Origin: Reclinomonas americana ATCC 50394
Lineage: Eukaryota > Jakobida > Jakobea > Jakobida
DNA length: 55,466 nucleotides
Assembly (NCBI GenBank): GCA_048213135.1
Contig: PS015331.1
Span: 1-55,466 of the forward strand
Direction: 5' to 3'
The position numbers and the translations under genes were made by a program. Positions 1 through 12,000 of this stretch are shown here, piece by piece (position 1 is the stretch's first letter; each line of letters opens with the position of its first letter). Under the pieces are notes generated by a model that did no database searches, was not told where the DNA came from, and saw only the letters and a program-made list of their open reading frames with translations.

Positions 1-27
1 GTAGTAGTAGTAGTAGTAGTAGTACGT

Positions 28-84
<57 letters not shown>
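1..84. repeat. (GTA)n and (GA)n microsatellites
   Basis: The window opens with a GTA triplet run (about 1-25) followed by about 50 bases of GA dinucleotides. No coding signal is seen here. The same GTA/ACGT plus GA combination borders several assembly gaps further along (22.5, 35.3, 43.4 and 44.6 kb). Confidence 0.9.
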
Positions 85-332
85 CAGAAAGAGAGACAGA
101 GAACAATGACAGAGAGTGGAAGCATTTTGGAGGGTGCCTGTGCCTTGGACGCGGGTTGTGCTGAACACCTGAGAATGTGAGATAGAGGAGAGTGTGGGGA
201 ACGACGTGGTGACAAGGAGTTGAAGAAGATGAGCGAGAAAGGTGCACTGAGGAATTTGGTGAAGATGAGGGGGAAGTCTCCATCTTCTGTTCTCTCTTCT
301 CTCTGTCTCTTGCTCACTGCCTCGCTCTGTAG

Positions 333-452
333 GGATCGTGCAATCGGAGATCGCGCAAGAGTTTGTTGACGAGCGCCCGTACGAGATCACGGGCGTGTCG
401 GTGGCGCCCATGGCGGGCGTGACGAGGGCCGGGAGACGTGCGGCCGTCACCG
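333..452 (+). CDS. possible internal exon, unrecognised
   Basis: A 120-bp GC-rich stretch lies between a pyrimidine-rich acceptor (TAG ending at 332) and a GTAAG donor at 453. Read in the frame with GTG at 338 it is open and encodes a mixed-composition peptide with a V-A-P-M-A-G-V-T stretch. It could be an upstream exon of the BRCT gene at 1886. However, it ends with one base of a split codon while the BRCT exon begins in phase 0, so another exon would be needed between them. No domain is recognised. Confidence 0.25.
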
Positions 453-599
453 GTAAGACGACGTTGCGCCACCCGCGGCACAATGGGCGGCATTCGAAGA
501 CGAGGAATGCGGTGCGTCGAGTGGGGGAAAGAGGAGGGGGGGAGGGGAGAAGGAGAGGGGGAAGGGAATCAAAGAGAGTTTGAAGTTGAGAGACAGAAG

Positions 600-935
600 G
601 ACTTCAGGTCGAGTGTCAAGGGTCATGGAGAGGCAGGAGAGACACGGTTTGTTGGAGAGATGACAGCGGCGCGAGTCAGTGGAGGAGAAGGCGATTGGAG
701 TGATTCGAGGTGAAGAAAGAGGTCGAGCAATGCGCTGAAGGGCAGAGATGGCAGCGCCCGAGTCAGCGGAGGAGAAGAAGGCGAAAGCAATGATTCGAGG
801 AGAAGAACGAGGTCGAGCGATTCGTTGAAGGAAGAGATAACAGCGCCACGAGTCAGTGGAGGAGAAGAAGGCGAAAGACGTGACTCGAGGCGAAAATAGA
901 TGCATTGAAGGACAGAGAGAAGATAACATCAGGAG
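600..935. repeat. about 85-bp tandem repeat, 3-4 diverged copies
   Basis: Units share 'cagcggaggagaagaaggcg', a ATTCGAGG/AGAAGA block and a TCGAGCGATTCGTTGAAGG-like block. They recur about every 85 bp. This is probably an intronic minisatellite of the plus-strand gene that includes the BRCT exons. Long reading frames across it on either strand are by-products of the repeat. Confidence 0.6.
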
Positions 936-1139
936 ACAGTGAATGAGAAGGACGGGTTCGTGTCGCGTGCAAGCACGAACAGATATGATTCTCGTTAAGA
1001 CGGAAAGGTGATGAGCGAGTGGTGTAGGGTGAGAACGAGGCGTCATTTGTGAAAGAGAATGAGTGGGAGAGACGACTCGACTTTAGGTTGATGAAGAAGG
1101 GAAGGGAACAGCTGATGAATGCCTTCCGATGCGAGAGTG

Positions 1140-1740
1140 GTTCTTTTTGCATTGTGCCTTGTCGGCATGCTTCTTGTTCTTCCTTGACGCACGTGCTTCG
1201 CCGCTGTTTCTTGTGAGCAATACTTTGTAACTCTGTTGTTCACTCTGATCCTCAGCACCGTGCTGGAGTGTGAGTTATGCAGCTTGTTCTTTCATGACGC
1301 ACGCGCTGGTGTTTTTGTCGTCCGCTGTCACCGCTATTTCTTGTGCACAATGCTTTATCTCTGTTGTTCTCTCCGACCGTCAGCACCGTGCTTGAGTTGT
1401 GTTTCTCGTTCCTCCATGGCGCACGCGCTTTGTGTTTTGTCGCCCTCTGTCACCGCTATTTCTTGTGCGCAATGCTTATCTCACCACCGTGCTGGAGTGT
1501 GAGTTATGTTTCTCGTTCCTTGTGTTTTGTCGTCCGCTGTCGCCGCTGTTTCTTGTGCGCAATGCTTATCTCACCACCGTGCTGGAGTGTGAGTTATGTT
1601 TCTCGTTCCTTGTGTTTTTGTCGTCCGCTGTCTCCGCTGTTTCTTGTGCGCAATGCCGTGCTGGAGTGTGAGTTATGTTTCTCGTTCCTTGTGTTTTTGT
1701 CGTCCGCTGTCGCCGCTGTTTCTTGTGCGCAATGCTGCTG
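1140..1740. repeat. 75-95 bp minisatellite, about 6 copies
   Basis: Units carry GTGCTGGAGTGTGAGTTATG, a TTTCTCGTTCCTTGTGTTTT block and a CGCTGTTTCTTGTGCGCAATG block, repeated through the stretch. The last copies are the most alike. The array lies in the putative intron before the BRCT exon and is followed by a long polypyrimidine tract ending at the acceptor at 1885. Every long frame here is a repeat artefact. Confidence 0.75.
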
Positions 1741-1885
1741 TTCTCTCCGACAAGCAGTGGACTTGCTCCCTCTCTCCCCCTTCTCCTTCCCTCTCTCCCC
1801 CTTCTCCTTCCCCTCTTCCCCCCTCTTCCCCCCTCTTCTCCCTCCTTCTCCCTCACCCTTCTCCCCCACCCTTCCCCCTTCGCAG

Positions 1886-2321
1886 CTCCCCGGCGCACTG
1901 CTCTTCACCAACTGGGTCATCCACCTGAAGGCCTCGAAGCGCCACGACCAGCTGAAATCGCTGATCGAGATGGGTGGCGGACGCGTGCTCAACGTCGACC
2001 CCACCAATCCGGCCTTTTCCGGCGACGCCGAAGACCGCGACCAGGCGGCCTCCCTGTGCAAGGAGGGCGAACTGTGTGTCGTACTGGTCGCCGACACGGA
2101 AGACGGCGTTGCGTGCTTTCTTTACTTTGTACCTTTTCCAGCAGTTGCTGGAAAAACCGGTCTTATTTGTCCAAATATAGGCAACGCATGGACTGAGCCC
2201 GGCATGGGCTCGTGAGGTCGAGCGCATTACCGGTCACCCGCCGCTGTCCTCCTCCTGGCTGCGCGACTGCATCTGCACGCAGGAGCTGCGCCTGTTCGAT
2301 CCCTACGTGTTTAAATTGTAG
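1886..2321 (+). CDS. BRCT-domain protein, C-terminal exons (partial)
   Basis: Two exons, 1886-2107 and 2181-2321, join in phase 0 across a 73-bp intron with the unusual donor GTTGCG. The first encodes the start of a BRCT fold (L-F-x-N-W-V-I, then L-K-S-L-I-E-M-G-G-G-R-V). The second encodes the closing part, with the hallmark W-L-R-D-C-I and a final D-P-Y. BRCT domains bind phosphoserine peptides or other BRCT domains, mostly in DNA-damage signalling. A stop codon follows at 2319. The same bases can instead be read as a GTAGGC donor, with a good acceptor ending TTTTTTTCAG near 2378; in that case the protein continues toward the Ser-rich region at 4361. Start codon and earlier exons are not resolved. 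Confidence 0.7.
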
Positions 2322-4360
2322 GCAAGGCAAGCCGTTGACTTTGTTCGAATTCCTAGGCAAATTTCCGTTTTTTTCAGTGTGTTTGACGAGAGAGGAAAGT
2401 CAAACTCCCATTCACCTCCCCCCCGCACTGGAGGGAGACACTCGAGTGGGAGAAGGCATAGAGGGAGAGAGAGAGAGAGTGAGTGTGTGTGTGTGAGTGG
2501 AGTGGAGTGCGCACACATGGGGTGTGTCAACTGTCGGGAGCCGCATTACAAGTTTGCGCGCAATGCCGTTGCGCCGAGCTCGGTGAGTGGTTGTGATGAA
2601 TGAGGAGAGGAGGGAGGAGAGGAGAGGAGAGGGAGAAGAGGGGTATAAGGGTATAAGAGATGTTTGTCAAGTAACACACTGGCACGCGCCTGTCCGGCAC
2701 GACAAGTGTGTATTCGGCGTGTGGTGGTTTGTTTGTACGTGCATGAGGAGGGGGGAGAGGGAGTGAGAGGGAGACGAGGGAGAGGGAAGAGTGAGAGAGA
2801 GAGTGAGAGGAAAGAGCAGTTGTCTGGTCAGTTCTGCAGCAATTTCTCTCCTGTCTCTGTCGTTGGCTGCTGGGTGGTGTGTCACGCGCAAAAGCACACA
2901 GTCTATGTACCTGTCTGTCAGTGTTATCCTCTCTCTGTGTGAGTGCGCGTCTCCAGCTTGTTCGCTCCCTATCACTTGTTCGCCTCTTGTCTCCTCTCTC
3001 TACGCATGCGTCGTTGCATTATGCTCGACGTGGTCGCCGTTGTCTGCTTGCCAGTCATGCAAGGGTGTCTGCAGCGAGTCTTGTGCCACGGAGCTTCTTT
3101 TCGTTGTCAACGTCCGAGAGTTACTGGTCTGTGCAATATCAGTCGCTCTCCCGCTGTGTCGTAGCCAATTTTCTCTATTTTGTCTCTGTGGCGAGTCTCC
3201 CATGTGACGGAGACGCTTAGCTGCGCTCTCATTCCTTTGTCGTTGTCATTGCTGTAGTAGAGTCGCAGGATTCTCTGTTCATTGCAATTTATTGATGGTG
3301 GAACGAGGGGCAAAGAGAGGAAGAGGGACAGAGATGGAAGAAATGCAAAACTCATAGGCAGCGAAAGGCAGCGAAAGGCAGAGACAGCGAGAGAAAAAAC
3401 AAGGAGGGAAAGACAGGAAGAGAAGATAGGCGAGAAAATGCAGTCAGGCCACCAAAGAAAAACAGACTGGCAGAGAAGCAGTCCAGGTTGAGAGAAAAGA
3501 ACCAGGCTTCCGTTCTTGCTGTCTTCGTCTGCAGTCCTCCGTCCCCTATCTTTATTTCTTCACATATTGCTATGCTCTCTCTCTCTCTCTCTCTCTTCAG
3601 TCGATTCCCCACTTCCTTACATCACTGCTGTTGTGCTCTTTGCCCTCCCCCCTTATCTCTCATGTCACGGAAGAGGCAAAGGAAAAAGGACAGACGAGAG
3701 AGAGAGAGAGAGAGGAAGGATTGCAACGGGGACGTAGACTTAGTAAGGTTGGAGACAATAACAGAAGAGAGACGAGGAGTGGATGCGAGAGCCAGGTCAA
3801 ACCTCATTCTCCGTGCCGTTCCTTGATTGCAATCTTCCCGGTGCATCTCCTCTCTTTCTTTCTTCCCCCTTCGATCATCCCTCTTCTCATCTTCGCAAGC
3901 TGAGCATGAGAGTCACAGAATAGACAGACAGACAGACAATGTGAGGGAGAAAGTCAGCGACTGAAAGAGAGACAAGGATTCGAGCATCTGTCACTCTCCA
4001 TCACTTATGCTGCACTCCTCTCATCGCTCCTCCTTCTATCATCGCTTTCCCTTTCGTTCATGACCAACAAAGAGACAAGATGAGTGGAGTTGACACTCAC
4101 GGAGAGGAATCCTGGTTTCGAAAGAAACAGAAGGAGAACTGAATCAGTCCTTACTTCTCCCTGCGTTGTGCTGTCCTCGCAAGCAATCCTCTCGTCGCGT
4201 CTTTGCCCCTTGTCTTTCCCCTTTTATATTATTGCTTGCCCCCTCGCATGCCAAGTACGAGAAACAAGATGAATCGAACCTCAATCTCTTCGCGTCTTTG
4301 TGCTGTCCTTCTCCCTTGCCTCCCCTCACCTTTGCCTTCCCCTTCCCCTTCCATATATAG
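2322..4360. other. low-complexity spacer or introns
   Basis: Mostly GA- and CT-rich sequence. One stretch at 2540-2583 reads, on plus, as R-E-P-H-Y-K-F-A-R-N-A-V-A-P-S-S and ends at a GTGAGT donor in phase 0. It may be a small exon linking the BRCT exons to the exon at 4361, which also begins in phase 0. Apart from this I see no supported gene. Frames at 2.7-4.3 kb are low-complexity. Confidence 0.4.
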
Positions 4361-7300
4361 GCCGCCGCCCTCTGCGCCTCCCGGGTGGCCTACGAAGTAC
4401 CTGCGGGAGAGGCCGCCTCCTGCGCCCAACAACAACTGCACCTCCCCCCCGACCAAGCCCCCCTGCACCTCGTCAGCATGGACGTGGACGACATGCGGCG
4501 GTTAGCCGGTGCCCTGCTCGACAAGATCAACAACAACAGCAACAACAGCAACACGTGTGCCGCCGCTAGGGTGCCGCTACCCGTGCCCGTCAGTGTGCCG
4601 GATACACCCGTTGCCGCCGCCACCTCCACCCTCGGCGGCGGAGGAGGCACACCGGCCAGTGGCAAGTCGACGCCGCTCGGCAAGGCGCTCCCGATGTCGC
4701 CGGCATCGAGCGGCGGCCGGCATCGCGTCTCCAAGCAACACGCCTCGGCGCCGACGCACATTCCGCACCACAGACCACTGCTGCTGCAAAGGAATGGCGG
4801 CGGTGGCGGTGGCGGTGGCGGCGGCGGCCACGACACGCTGAATGCAACCGAGTGCTTCAGTCACGCCGGCAGCAGCTGCTCGTCGGCGTCGAATCGCGAC
4901 ACGGACGACGACGATGAGAGCGACATGCACAGTTTGTTTTCGGAGACGTCGTCGATTGCGTCGCGTAGCCGCGGTCGGCCGAGCACGCCGCTCTCGCAGC
5001 GCATTCCCGTGCGTCCACTGCACCTGCCGCCGCTGCAATTACCGAAGGGCGGCGGCGGCGGCGGCAATGGCGCGCACCCACCCGGCCTCTCACCCGTCAG
5101 CTCGCACGCCTCGACGGCGGGGCGGGCCGGTGCGCGCCAGTCGTCGTCGTCGGGGTGGGGCGAGTCGTCGGCGTACGTGCTACCGACGCGCGGTGCGATG
5201 GTGAATGCGCTTGGTGGGGGTGGGTCGCGGCGTGCGTCACTGGCGCCCATGCCGCCGAACGTGTTGGCGGCGGCGGCGCTGCAGGCGAGGAGGAATAGTT
5301 TGGCGATTTCGGTGGGAGAGGAGGCGGGGGCGGGGAGGAGGAAGAGCGTGGATTTTTCGCCGAGTTTTGGGCCGGTGGAGGGGGTGGGGAAGGTGGAGGT
5401 GAGTGTGAAGGGGAGAAGGGGAAGAAAGGGAAAGGGGAGTGATAGAAGGGGAAGAAAGGGGAAGAAGGCAAGGGGGAGTGAGGGGAAAGGAGAGAAGAGT
5501 GATTAGGAGTGATGCGAGAGATGGTGAGCGAGAGATGGTGAGGTGGGTGACGGTGAAGCGAGAGATGGTGAAGCCAGAGATGGTGAAGTAAGAGATGGTG
5601 AAACGAGAGATGGTGAAGTAAGGGGTGGTGAAGCGAGAGATGGTGAAGTGAGGGATGGTGAGGAAAGAGATGGAGAGGTGAGAGATGGTAAAGTGAGAGA
5701 TGGTGAGGTGAGAGCTTGTGAAGCGAGAGATGGTGAAGTGAGAGATGGTGAAGTGAGTGGTGGTGAAGTGAGGGGTGGTGAAGCGAGAGATGGTGAAGTG
5801 AGAGATGCTGGTGCGAGGATAAAGAAGCGAGAGATGGTGAAGCGAGAGATGGCGAAGCGAGAGATGGAGAGGTGAGAGATGGTGAAGCGAGAGATGGTGA
5901 GCGAGAGAAGGAGAAGTGAGGGGTCGTGAGGTGAGAGATTGTGAAGTGAGAGATGGTGAAGTGAGAGATGGTGCGGTGAGAAATGGTGAAGTGAGAGATG
6001 GTGTAGTAAGAGATGCTGATGCGAGGATGAATAAGCGAGAGATGCTGAAGCGAGAGATGGGATTTGCGAGAAAGACGAGCAATTGAATCAGGAGTAAGTG
6101 AGTGAGATGAGAGATGCTGCACTTTGTTTGAGATCAGTGCTGTATTCATTCGGTTTGGTTCTCACCTCTTGTAAAACAGGGTGTAAGTCCACGCGCAACG
6201 TTTGGCGACATTGAGGATCACTACGCATTACGCGACACGTCGTCACGAAGTGAGCTGTTTTCTTGCTGTGATTTGTGTTGCAGTGTGCTCAACACCTTGT
6301 CGATTGCAGTGCGTGCGCATCGCGTCGAGTTGAATCCCGCACATCGCCAGCGCACTGGCTCAATTAGTGCCTCCAATGGGGGGTCGCCGGGGCCTGGTGA
6401 TATTAGTTCGAGGACTCCGACGTCGTATGCGACGAGGAATCGGTCGCAGTCGGTGTCAACGCCGCCGTCTGAGGGGTGCGTGAGATAGGGGAAGAGAGGG
6501 AGAAGAGAGGGAGAAGGGAGGGAGAAGGGAGGGAGAAGGGAGGGAGAAGGGAGGGAGAAGGGAGGGAGAAGGGAGGGAGAAGGGAGGAGGAAGAGAGGGA
6601 AAGGAGAGGGAGAAGGGAGGGCGAATTCGAGTCTTGTTTTCGTTGGATAAGGGCGTGCATCACATTGATCGCGTGCACTGTCGACGGTTCTGAATCTTGT
6701 CTCTCTCTGTGTTGTATCATTTCGATTCTTGTCCCTCTCTCTTGCGTTGCTGCTTCTCTGTGTTGTACTGTCGCGATTGCCTTCAGCTTGTGAGTACTCA
6801 ACGATTGGTAGCATTCATAGTGCACAATTACACTCTCTCATTTTTCGGCTGCGCTTTTGTTCCTCTGCTGTGCGCTCGTTTCTCTGCTGCACTCTCGTTC
6901 CTCTGCTGCACTCTCGTTCCTCTGCTGCGTTCTCGTTGTTCAGCTGTGCTCTCGTTCCTCAGCTGTGCTCTCGTTCCTCAGCTGTGCTCTCGTTCCTCAG
7001 CTGTGCTCTCGTTACTCTGCTGTGCTCTCGTTCCTCAGCTGTGCTCTCGTTACTCTGCTGTGCTCTCGTTACTCAGCTGTGCTCTCGTTCCTCAGCTGTG
7101 CTCTCGTTCCTCAGCTGTGCTCTCGTTCCTCAGCTGTGCTCTCGTTCCTCAGCTGTGTTCTCGGTGTTCAGCCGTGTTCCCGTTCTTCTGTTGTGCTCTC
7201 CTTCCTCTCCTGCTCTCCCGATCATTCACCACATGTTTGTTGTTGCCAGACTTCTCCATTTCCTTCTCCTTCTTGCTCATCCTCTCCTCCCACAGACGAC

Positions 7301-7488
7301 CTGGCCGCCAGCCACATCGCAACAGTGTGGTCAAGTTTGCGAGCGCACACGCAGTGAGCCCGCAACCTCCGCCAGCACCTCAGCAAGCTCGCAGCCACGA
7401 TGGAGGTGCCGCGAAGGAGCATCAGCAGGAGTGTCGCGTGACAAGTTGCGTTATCTCACTGCTTCTCACTCTTATTGAGCTCTGGTGA
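4361..7488 (+). CDS. Ser/Pro/Gly-rich disordered protein with RRxS sites
   Basis: The first exon (4361-5398) starts after a TATATAG acceptor and ends at a GTGAGTGTG donor. It encodes about 345 residues rich in Ser, Pro, Gly and His, with Asn, Gly and Asp homopolymers and no folded domain that I can see. Three basophilic-kinase type motifs, R-R-A-S, R-R-N-S and R-R-K-S, fall at about 5230-5355. A second exon (about 6284-6473) and a third (from 7297) join in phase and continue the same composition. The link between exon 1 and exon 2 is not phase-consistent, so an exon may be missing. A last short exon may end at 7574. The whole could be the tail of the BRCT gene, which would give a BRCT-plus-disordered adaptor layout. 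Function unknown. Confidence 0.5.
5515..6080. repeat. 15-bp minisatellite GAGAGATGGTGAAGC
   Basis: About 35 tandem copies of a 15-bp unit, GAGAGATGGTGAAGC/T, occur in the intron after the exon ending at 5398. Since 15 is a multiple of three, all frames stay open. This explains the long Ser/His-rich antisense frames here, which are not genes. Confidence 0.85.
6480..6625. repeat. GGGAGGGAGAA array
   Basis: A purine-only tandem array with an 11-bp unit follows the donor at the end of the 6284 exon. It lies in an intron of the Ser-rich gene. Confidence 0.75.
6845..7205. repeat. 18-19 bp minisatellite TCGTTCCTCAGCTGTGCTC
   Basis: About 19 tandem copies of an 18-bp unit with TTCCTC/TTACTC and GCTGTGCTCTCG variants. 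It sits in the intron between the exons ending near 6473 and starting at 7297 of the Ser-rich gene. Open frames across it are artefacts of the unit length. Confidence 0.85.
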
Positions 7489-7624
7489 CTCATCATCCCT
7501 ACGTCGTACAGTTGCCGACACGGCGGGATCACCGTGGGCGCCCGACGAGCGCTCCGACAGGAATCTCAGTTAAAATGTAATCCGGATAATTGTTCTTTTC
7601 TTGTGCGTGTATTGCGGCGATTTA

Positions 7625-8982
7625 TCAGCTGGAGGCCAGCAGTCCCAGTTCCTTGATGGCCTTGAATCTACGCGTGGAAGAGTGAGATGGGCGATATGGG
7701 GGGGAAGGGAGAGGGGAGGGAGGGGAAGGGGTTGAGTTGGGTGGTGATGACGCAACTGTTGAGGGACTTCCATGAGGGCGCGGAGGGCGAAGGATGTCTG
7801 CGGAGAAGGGGATAAGGGGAGAAAGGAGTGAGGGTCAACAATGAGGCAAGAAAGAGCAGCAGCTGCCATGGATGACAAGCGACCAAAGCGATGCGGGAAT
7901 CGAGAGCGACATCGTGAGAAACAGAGAAAATTGTTCGAGTTTGATGAAAAAGAAGGGAGGGAGAGAGAGAGAGAGAGAGAGAGAAGCAGAGGGAGAAGCA
8001 GAGGGAGAAGCAGAGGGGGAAGCAGAGGGAGAGGAAGATGATATGGAGAAATGCAAGCATTCTCTCTCTCCCTGTGCGTGAAGAGAGTGCCGAGTGCAGA
8101 GTGTGATAGGGAGGGAAAGAGAGACCACGGCCTGGAGGAGAACATGAAGACGAGGAGCAAGAGGGAGAATGAAGAAGATAGACAAGGTAGGAAGGGGAGA
8201 AAGTAATAGAAAGACCGAAAAACAACGCGAGATTATTTTGGAACTTTTGTCCCCCCCCATTGACGGTCACAACAAGAACGGCCCCTGGTGACCGTGACGG
8301 GTTTCTCGACGGAGCAAGGGTAAAGGAGTAGAGAACAACTATAGAGTCACACTACAAGGGCAAGGTATAGAAAAGCCGGGTAGGGAACAAGTGATCTAAC
8401 AATAATCCACTTGCAAACTTGAGCAAGTGATGAAGCGCGAAGGTGACAATTCAGATCTCATTTCTGACAGAGGGTGGACTGCCGCTTTCAAAGCAGAGCG
8501 CTGCCAAAGACCCAAAGGAGTGTGAGACCAAGTGACGACAAACCTCTGGATCCATGTCTTCCACACGGACAGTGTCCTCGAACTCCACGAATTGAAACTG
8601 TTGAACAAGGAAACTGGTTGGTGACAACTTGCGGAGCAGAACTTCAAAGAGGAGCGCGCAACATTGTCAAACAACCGGGATGGGATGTTGTCGTCGAAGT
8701 CCTGTGACAACAGCAGGTCAGCGGTGTGGTGTACAGCAGGCGCCAAGAGGTGCACGCACCTTCATCGTATCCCACGGGCCGTCGCCAACACCCACCTGCA
8801 TGCAGCGGCACGAGTCAGTGCGGTGACAAGAAGAGAATGGGGTCGTTTCACTCACCATGACAATCGACAGTGGCTGGTCAGGGGCGAGGCGAGCCAGTAA
8901 TTTGGGGAAGTTGAAGTAAGAGAGGACCAATGTCGGTATTGGGACAGGGAGTGCAATATTAAACGGCAAAAATGGGAGAGAG

Positions 8983-9026
<44 letters not shown>

Positions 9027-12000
9027 CGACGGAAGAAAAGACCACTCACATATCTGCTGGCGTCGACAATCGCCTGAATGGTGTCCTCCATGTTGGTGAC
9101 TTGACCCTGCGAGACAGATACTTCAGTGCGGGTCGATCACAACGGAAACAGGGCCCCGCCACCCAGAGTGAAAGGAGTATACACGTTGCTGACAATCATA
9201 GGAGCATACGTAGAGCCCGCATGCGATAGAGAGAGACTCGAGGTGGGTGAGACACGGAATGTCCATCCAGTACGAAAAGTGTATGTTCGATGATGAGCAG
9301 TTCGATACCATACACGCATAGGTAGAGCCCAAATGGAATAGAAAGAGACTCGAGGTGGGTGAGACATGGAATGTCCACCCGGAGTGAAAGAGCATGCACG
9401 CTGCTGTGCTGTTTCGAGACCGTAGACGGATAGGTAGATCCCACATGAGATAGAAAGAGATTCGAGGTGGGTGAGACATGGAATGTCCACCCAGAGTGAA
9501 GAGAGCATGCACGCTGCTGTGCTGACCGACAACCACAAACGCATAAGTAGGTCCCACATGAGATAGAGAGAGACTCGAAGTGGGTGAGACATGGAATGTC
9601 CACCCAGATTGAAAGGAGTATGCACGACCATGGGCGCATAGGTAGAGCCACATGGAATAGAGGTGGGTGAGACATGGCATGTCGAGGCGCAGCACACCAC
9701 ACGAATCAACGACAAGCACTGACAATCCTTACTCATAAGAGGGAGAAGAGAGGAAGGTGAAGAGAGAAAAGAAGATGCAAGTGCCGATGCTTTCCTGACA
9801 AACACTCCCCAGCACCCACACTCACATCGGCGACAATGATCAGCACGTGGTACTGCCGTGTGTGGCGCACAATTGCAATCGCTGCGCGCAGCGAGTTAGC
9901 CATGCACTTCCAGCCTCCCTCCCCCCAAACCACTCACCCTCGCGAATCAGGGGCGCGAAATTGGTGGGCCCGCTGAGCGACAGTCGCGGGACGATCTCAT
10001 TGTAGCGGCAGAGCACTTCGGCCAGGCCGTGGCACGGGCGTTCCTCGAAGAACGGGAATACGCTGCGGTCGCGCGTCCGCATATCACCTGCATGCCGCAA
10101 GTGAGAGTGCGGTGGAGTGGCGGCGAGTGGAGGGCGAGAAGGGACGCACCGAAACCAAAGGCGGGAATCAGCTGATCGTCGTCGAATTCGGAGAGGGTGC
10201 GGCCGATAATGTCAATGGCGCGCTGGTAGGGGTTCCAGGCGGCCAGTGGTGGGGTGGAGGCCTGGGCGGCTTTGTGGGAGGTGTTGTCGTCGCTGTCGAG
10301 GGAGGGGGTGCTCTTGGGGGCGGGGGCGGAGGGGCTGCAAAAAGGGGAATGGGTGGGTGAAGGGAAAGGGAAAAGGGAAAGGGGAAGGGAAAGGAAAAGG
10401 GGAAGGGAAAGGGAAAAGAGGGGGAAGGGCGAGGAGGGGAAGGGGAGGAGGGGAAGGAGAGAAGGAGAAGGAGAGAAGGAGAGAAGGAGAAGGAGAGAAG
10501 GAGAGAAGGAGAGAAGGAGAAGGAGATAAGGGAAGGGTGCCAGGGAAAGGGAAAAGAGGGGGAATGGCGAGAAGGGAACGGGCGAGGAGGGGAAGGAGAG
10601 AAGGAGAAAGGAGAGAAAGAGAAGGAGATAAGGAGATATGAGAAGCGAGCCCTGGAGCGGGAGACGAGTTGAGAAGAGGTGCAGCATCGAAGAGTTAGAG
10701 TGCACAGATAAGAGAAGGGAATGACGAGCACAAGAGAGAGAGAGAGGAGGGGCAGGAGGGCAGGATTGACAAGGATGAAGATTGAGGTGAACTGTAAGAA
10801 AAGGGTCGCGGAATAGCAAGACGGCTGAGAGCGCAATAATCGCAAACGAGAAGGCAAGCTTGCTTCTGCGGACTTGGTTGCATCTCTCCTGCAACGCAAC
10901 GACGCCGCTGGCCGGTAGCGGGCCCACTGAGAATCGATGTGATGCAGGCACTTGCCGCCGAATGAGCGCTGCCCGGTCCACTCGTTGGACTTGGTGAAGT
11001 CTGTGGAGAGAGGATGAGAATTGACTGGAATCGAGGCGAAGTGAGCTGCGACGCACCGACGCCAATGATCAGGTTGCACGACTCGAGGCCCTCGCGACGC
11101 AGCGCTGTCTGGACGTCTTCGAGGGAGCGGAAGATGTCGCCTGGCAAACAAGCGATCAGACAAGGGAGAAGAGAGCTTTCAGGAGCAGCCAAATCGATTC
11201 AAGAATGGGGAAGGCGATGAGCAAAGAAGAGATCAGAGACTCGTCACCACGTGAGTGGAAAAAAGGAAGGCCACGCGAGGAGCGATGGACACGGGGGAGG
11301 CGGAGTGAGAAAGAGATGCGACGAACGACACGGGGAAGGAAAGAGGGCGATGAGGAGGAAGACGGATGTCAGGAAGAGGCCAGAAGCGTGCAGGATGATC
11401 GAGTGGGTGTGGAGGGCGGAGCACTCTCGAGAATGGTGAAGACAAGGACGAGAGCGATCAGGAGGGGAGAAAGGAAGACTTATCAGGTGGGCGCGGAGGA
11501 TGGAGAAGACAACAACGGGAGCGATCGCGACAGGAGATGGACGCCTGGCAAAGGACAGAATCGTGCTGGATGATCGAGTGGGTGTGGAGGAAGAGTGTGC
11601 ATTGTGAAGGTTAGTGCACGACTGGCAAAGACCAGACGACCAGGTGGGCGTGGAGGAAGAGTGCGCACTCTCCAGCGTGGTGAAGAGAGCAACGGGAGGT
11701 GATGGATATCTGGCAGAGGCCAGGTATGTGTGACGATCAGGTGGGCGTGGAGGATGGAGAAGACAACAACGGGAGCGATTGCGACAGGAGATGGACGCCT
11801 GGCAAAAGACAGATGGTGATCGAGTGAGTGTGGAGGAAGCAGCGTGGTGAGCGTGAGTGACGAGGGGATGCCTGGTAATGGACAGATGTGTGCCAGACGA
11901 TCAGAAGAAGAAGCACTCTTCAGAGTGGAGAAGACAACGACAGATGCGATTACAGCGAGTGAGTGACGAGGTGATGAGATGAATGACTGCGAAGGGCGAC

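Noticed and set aside
5097-6149. Long minus-strand Ser/His-rich open frames (up to 350 codons)
   Set aside because: They arise from the 15-bp GAGAGATGGTGAAGC repeat, whose length keeps all frames open, and from antisense of the Gly/Ser-rich exon.
6697-7488. Leu/Ser/Cys-rich plus-strand frame of 263 codons
   Set aside because: Most of it is the 18-bp TCGTTCCTCAGCTGTGCTC array. Only the part after 7297 reads as a real exon.
9225-9705. Evenly spaced repeats resembling a CRISPR array
   Set aside because: The genome is eukaryotic, the 'spacers' are themselves repeated, and the array lies in an intron.
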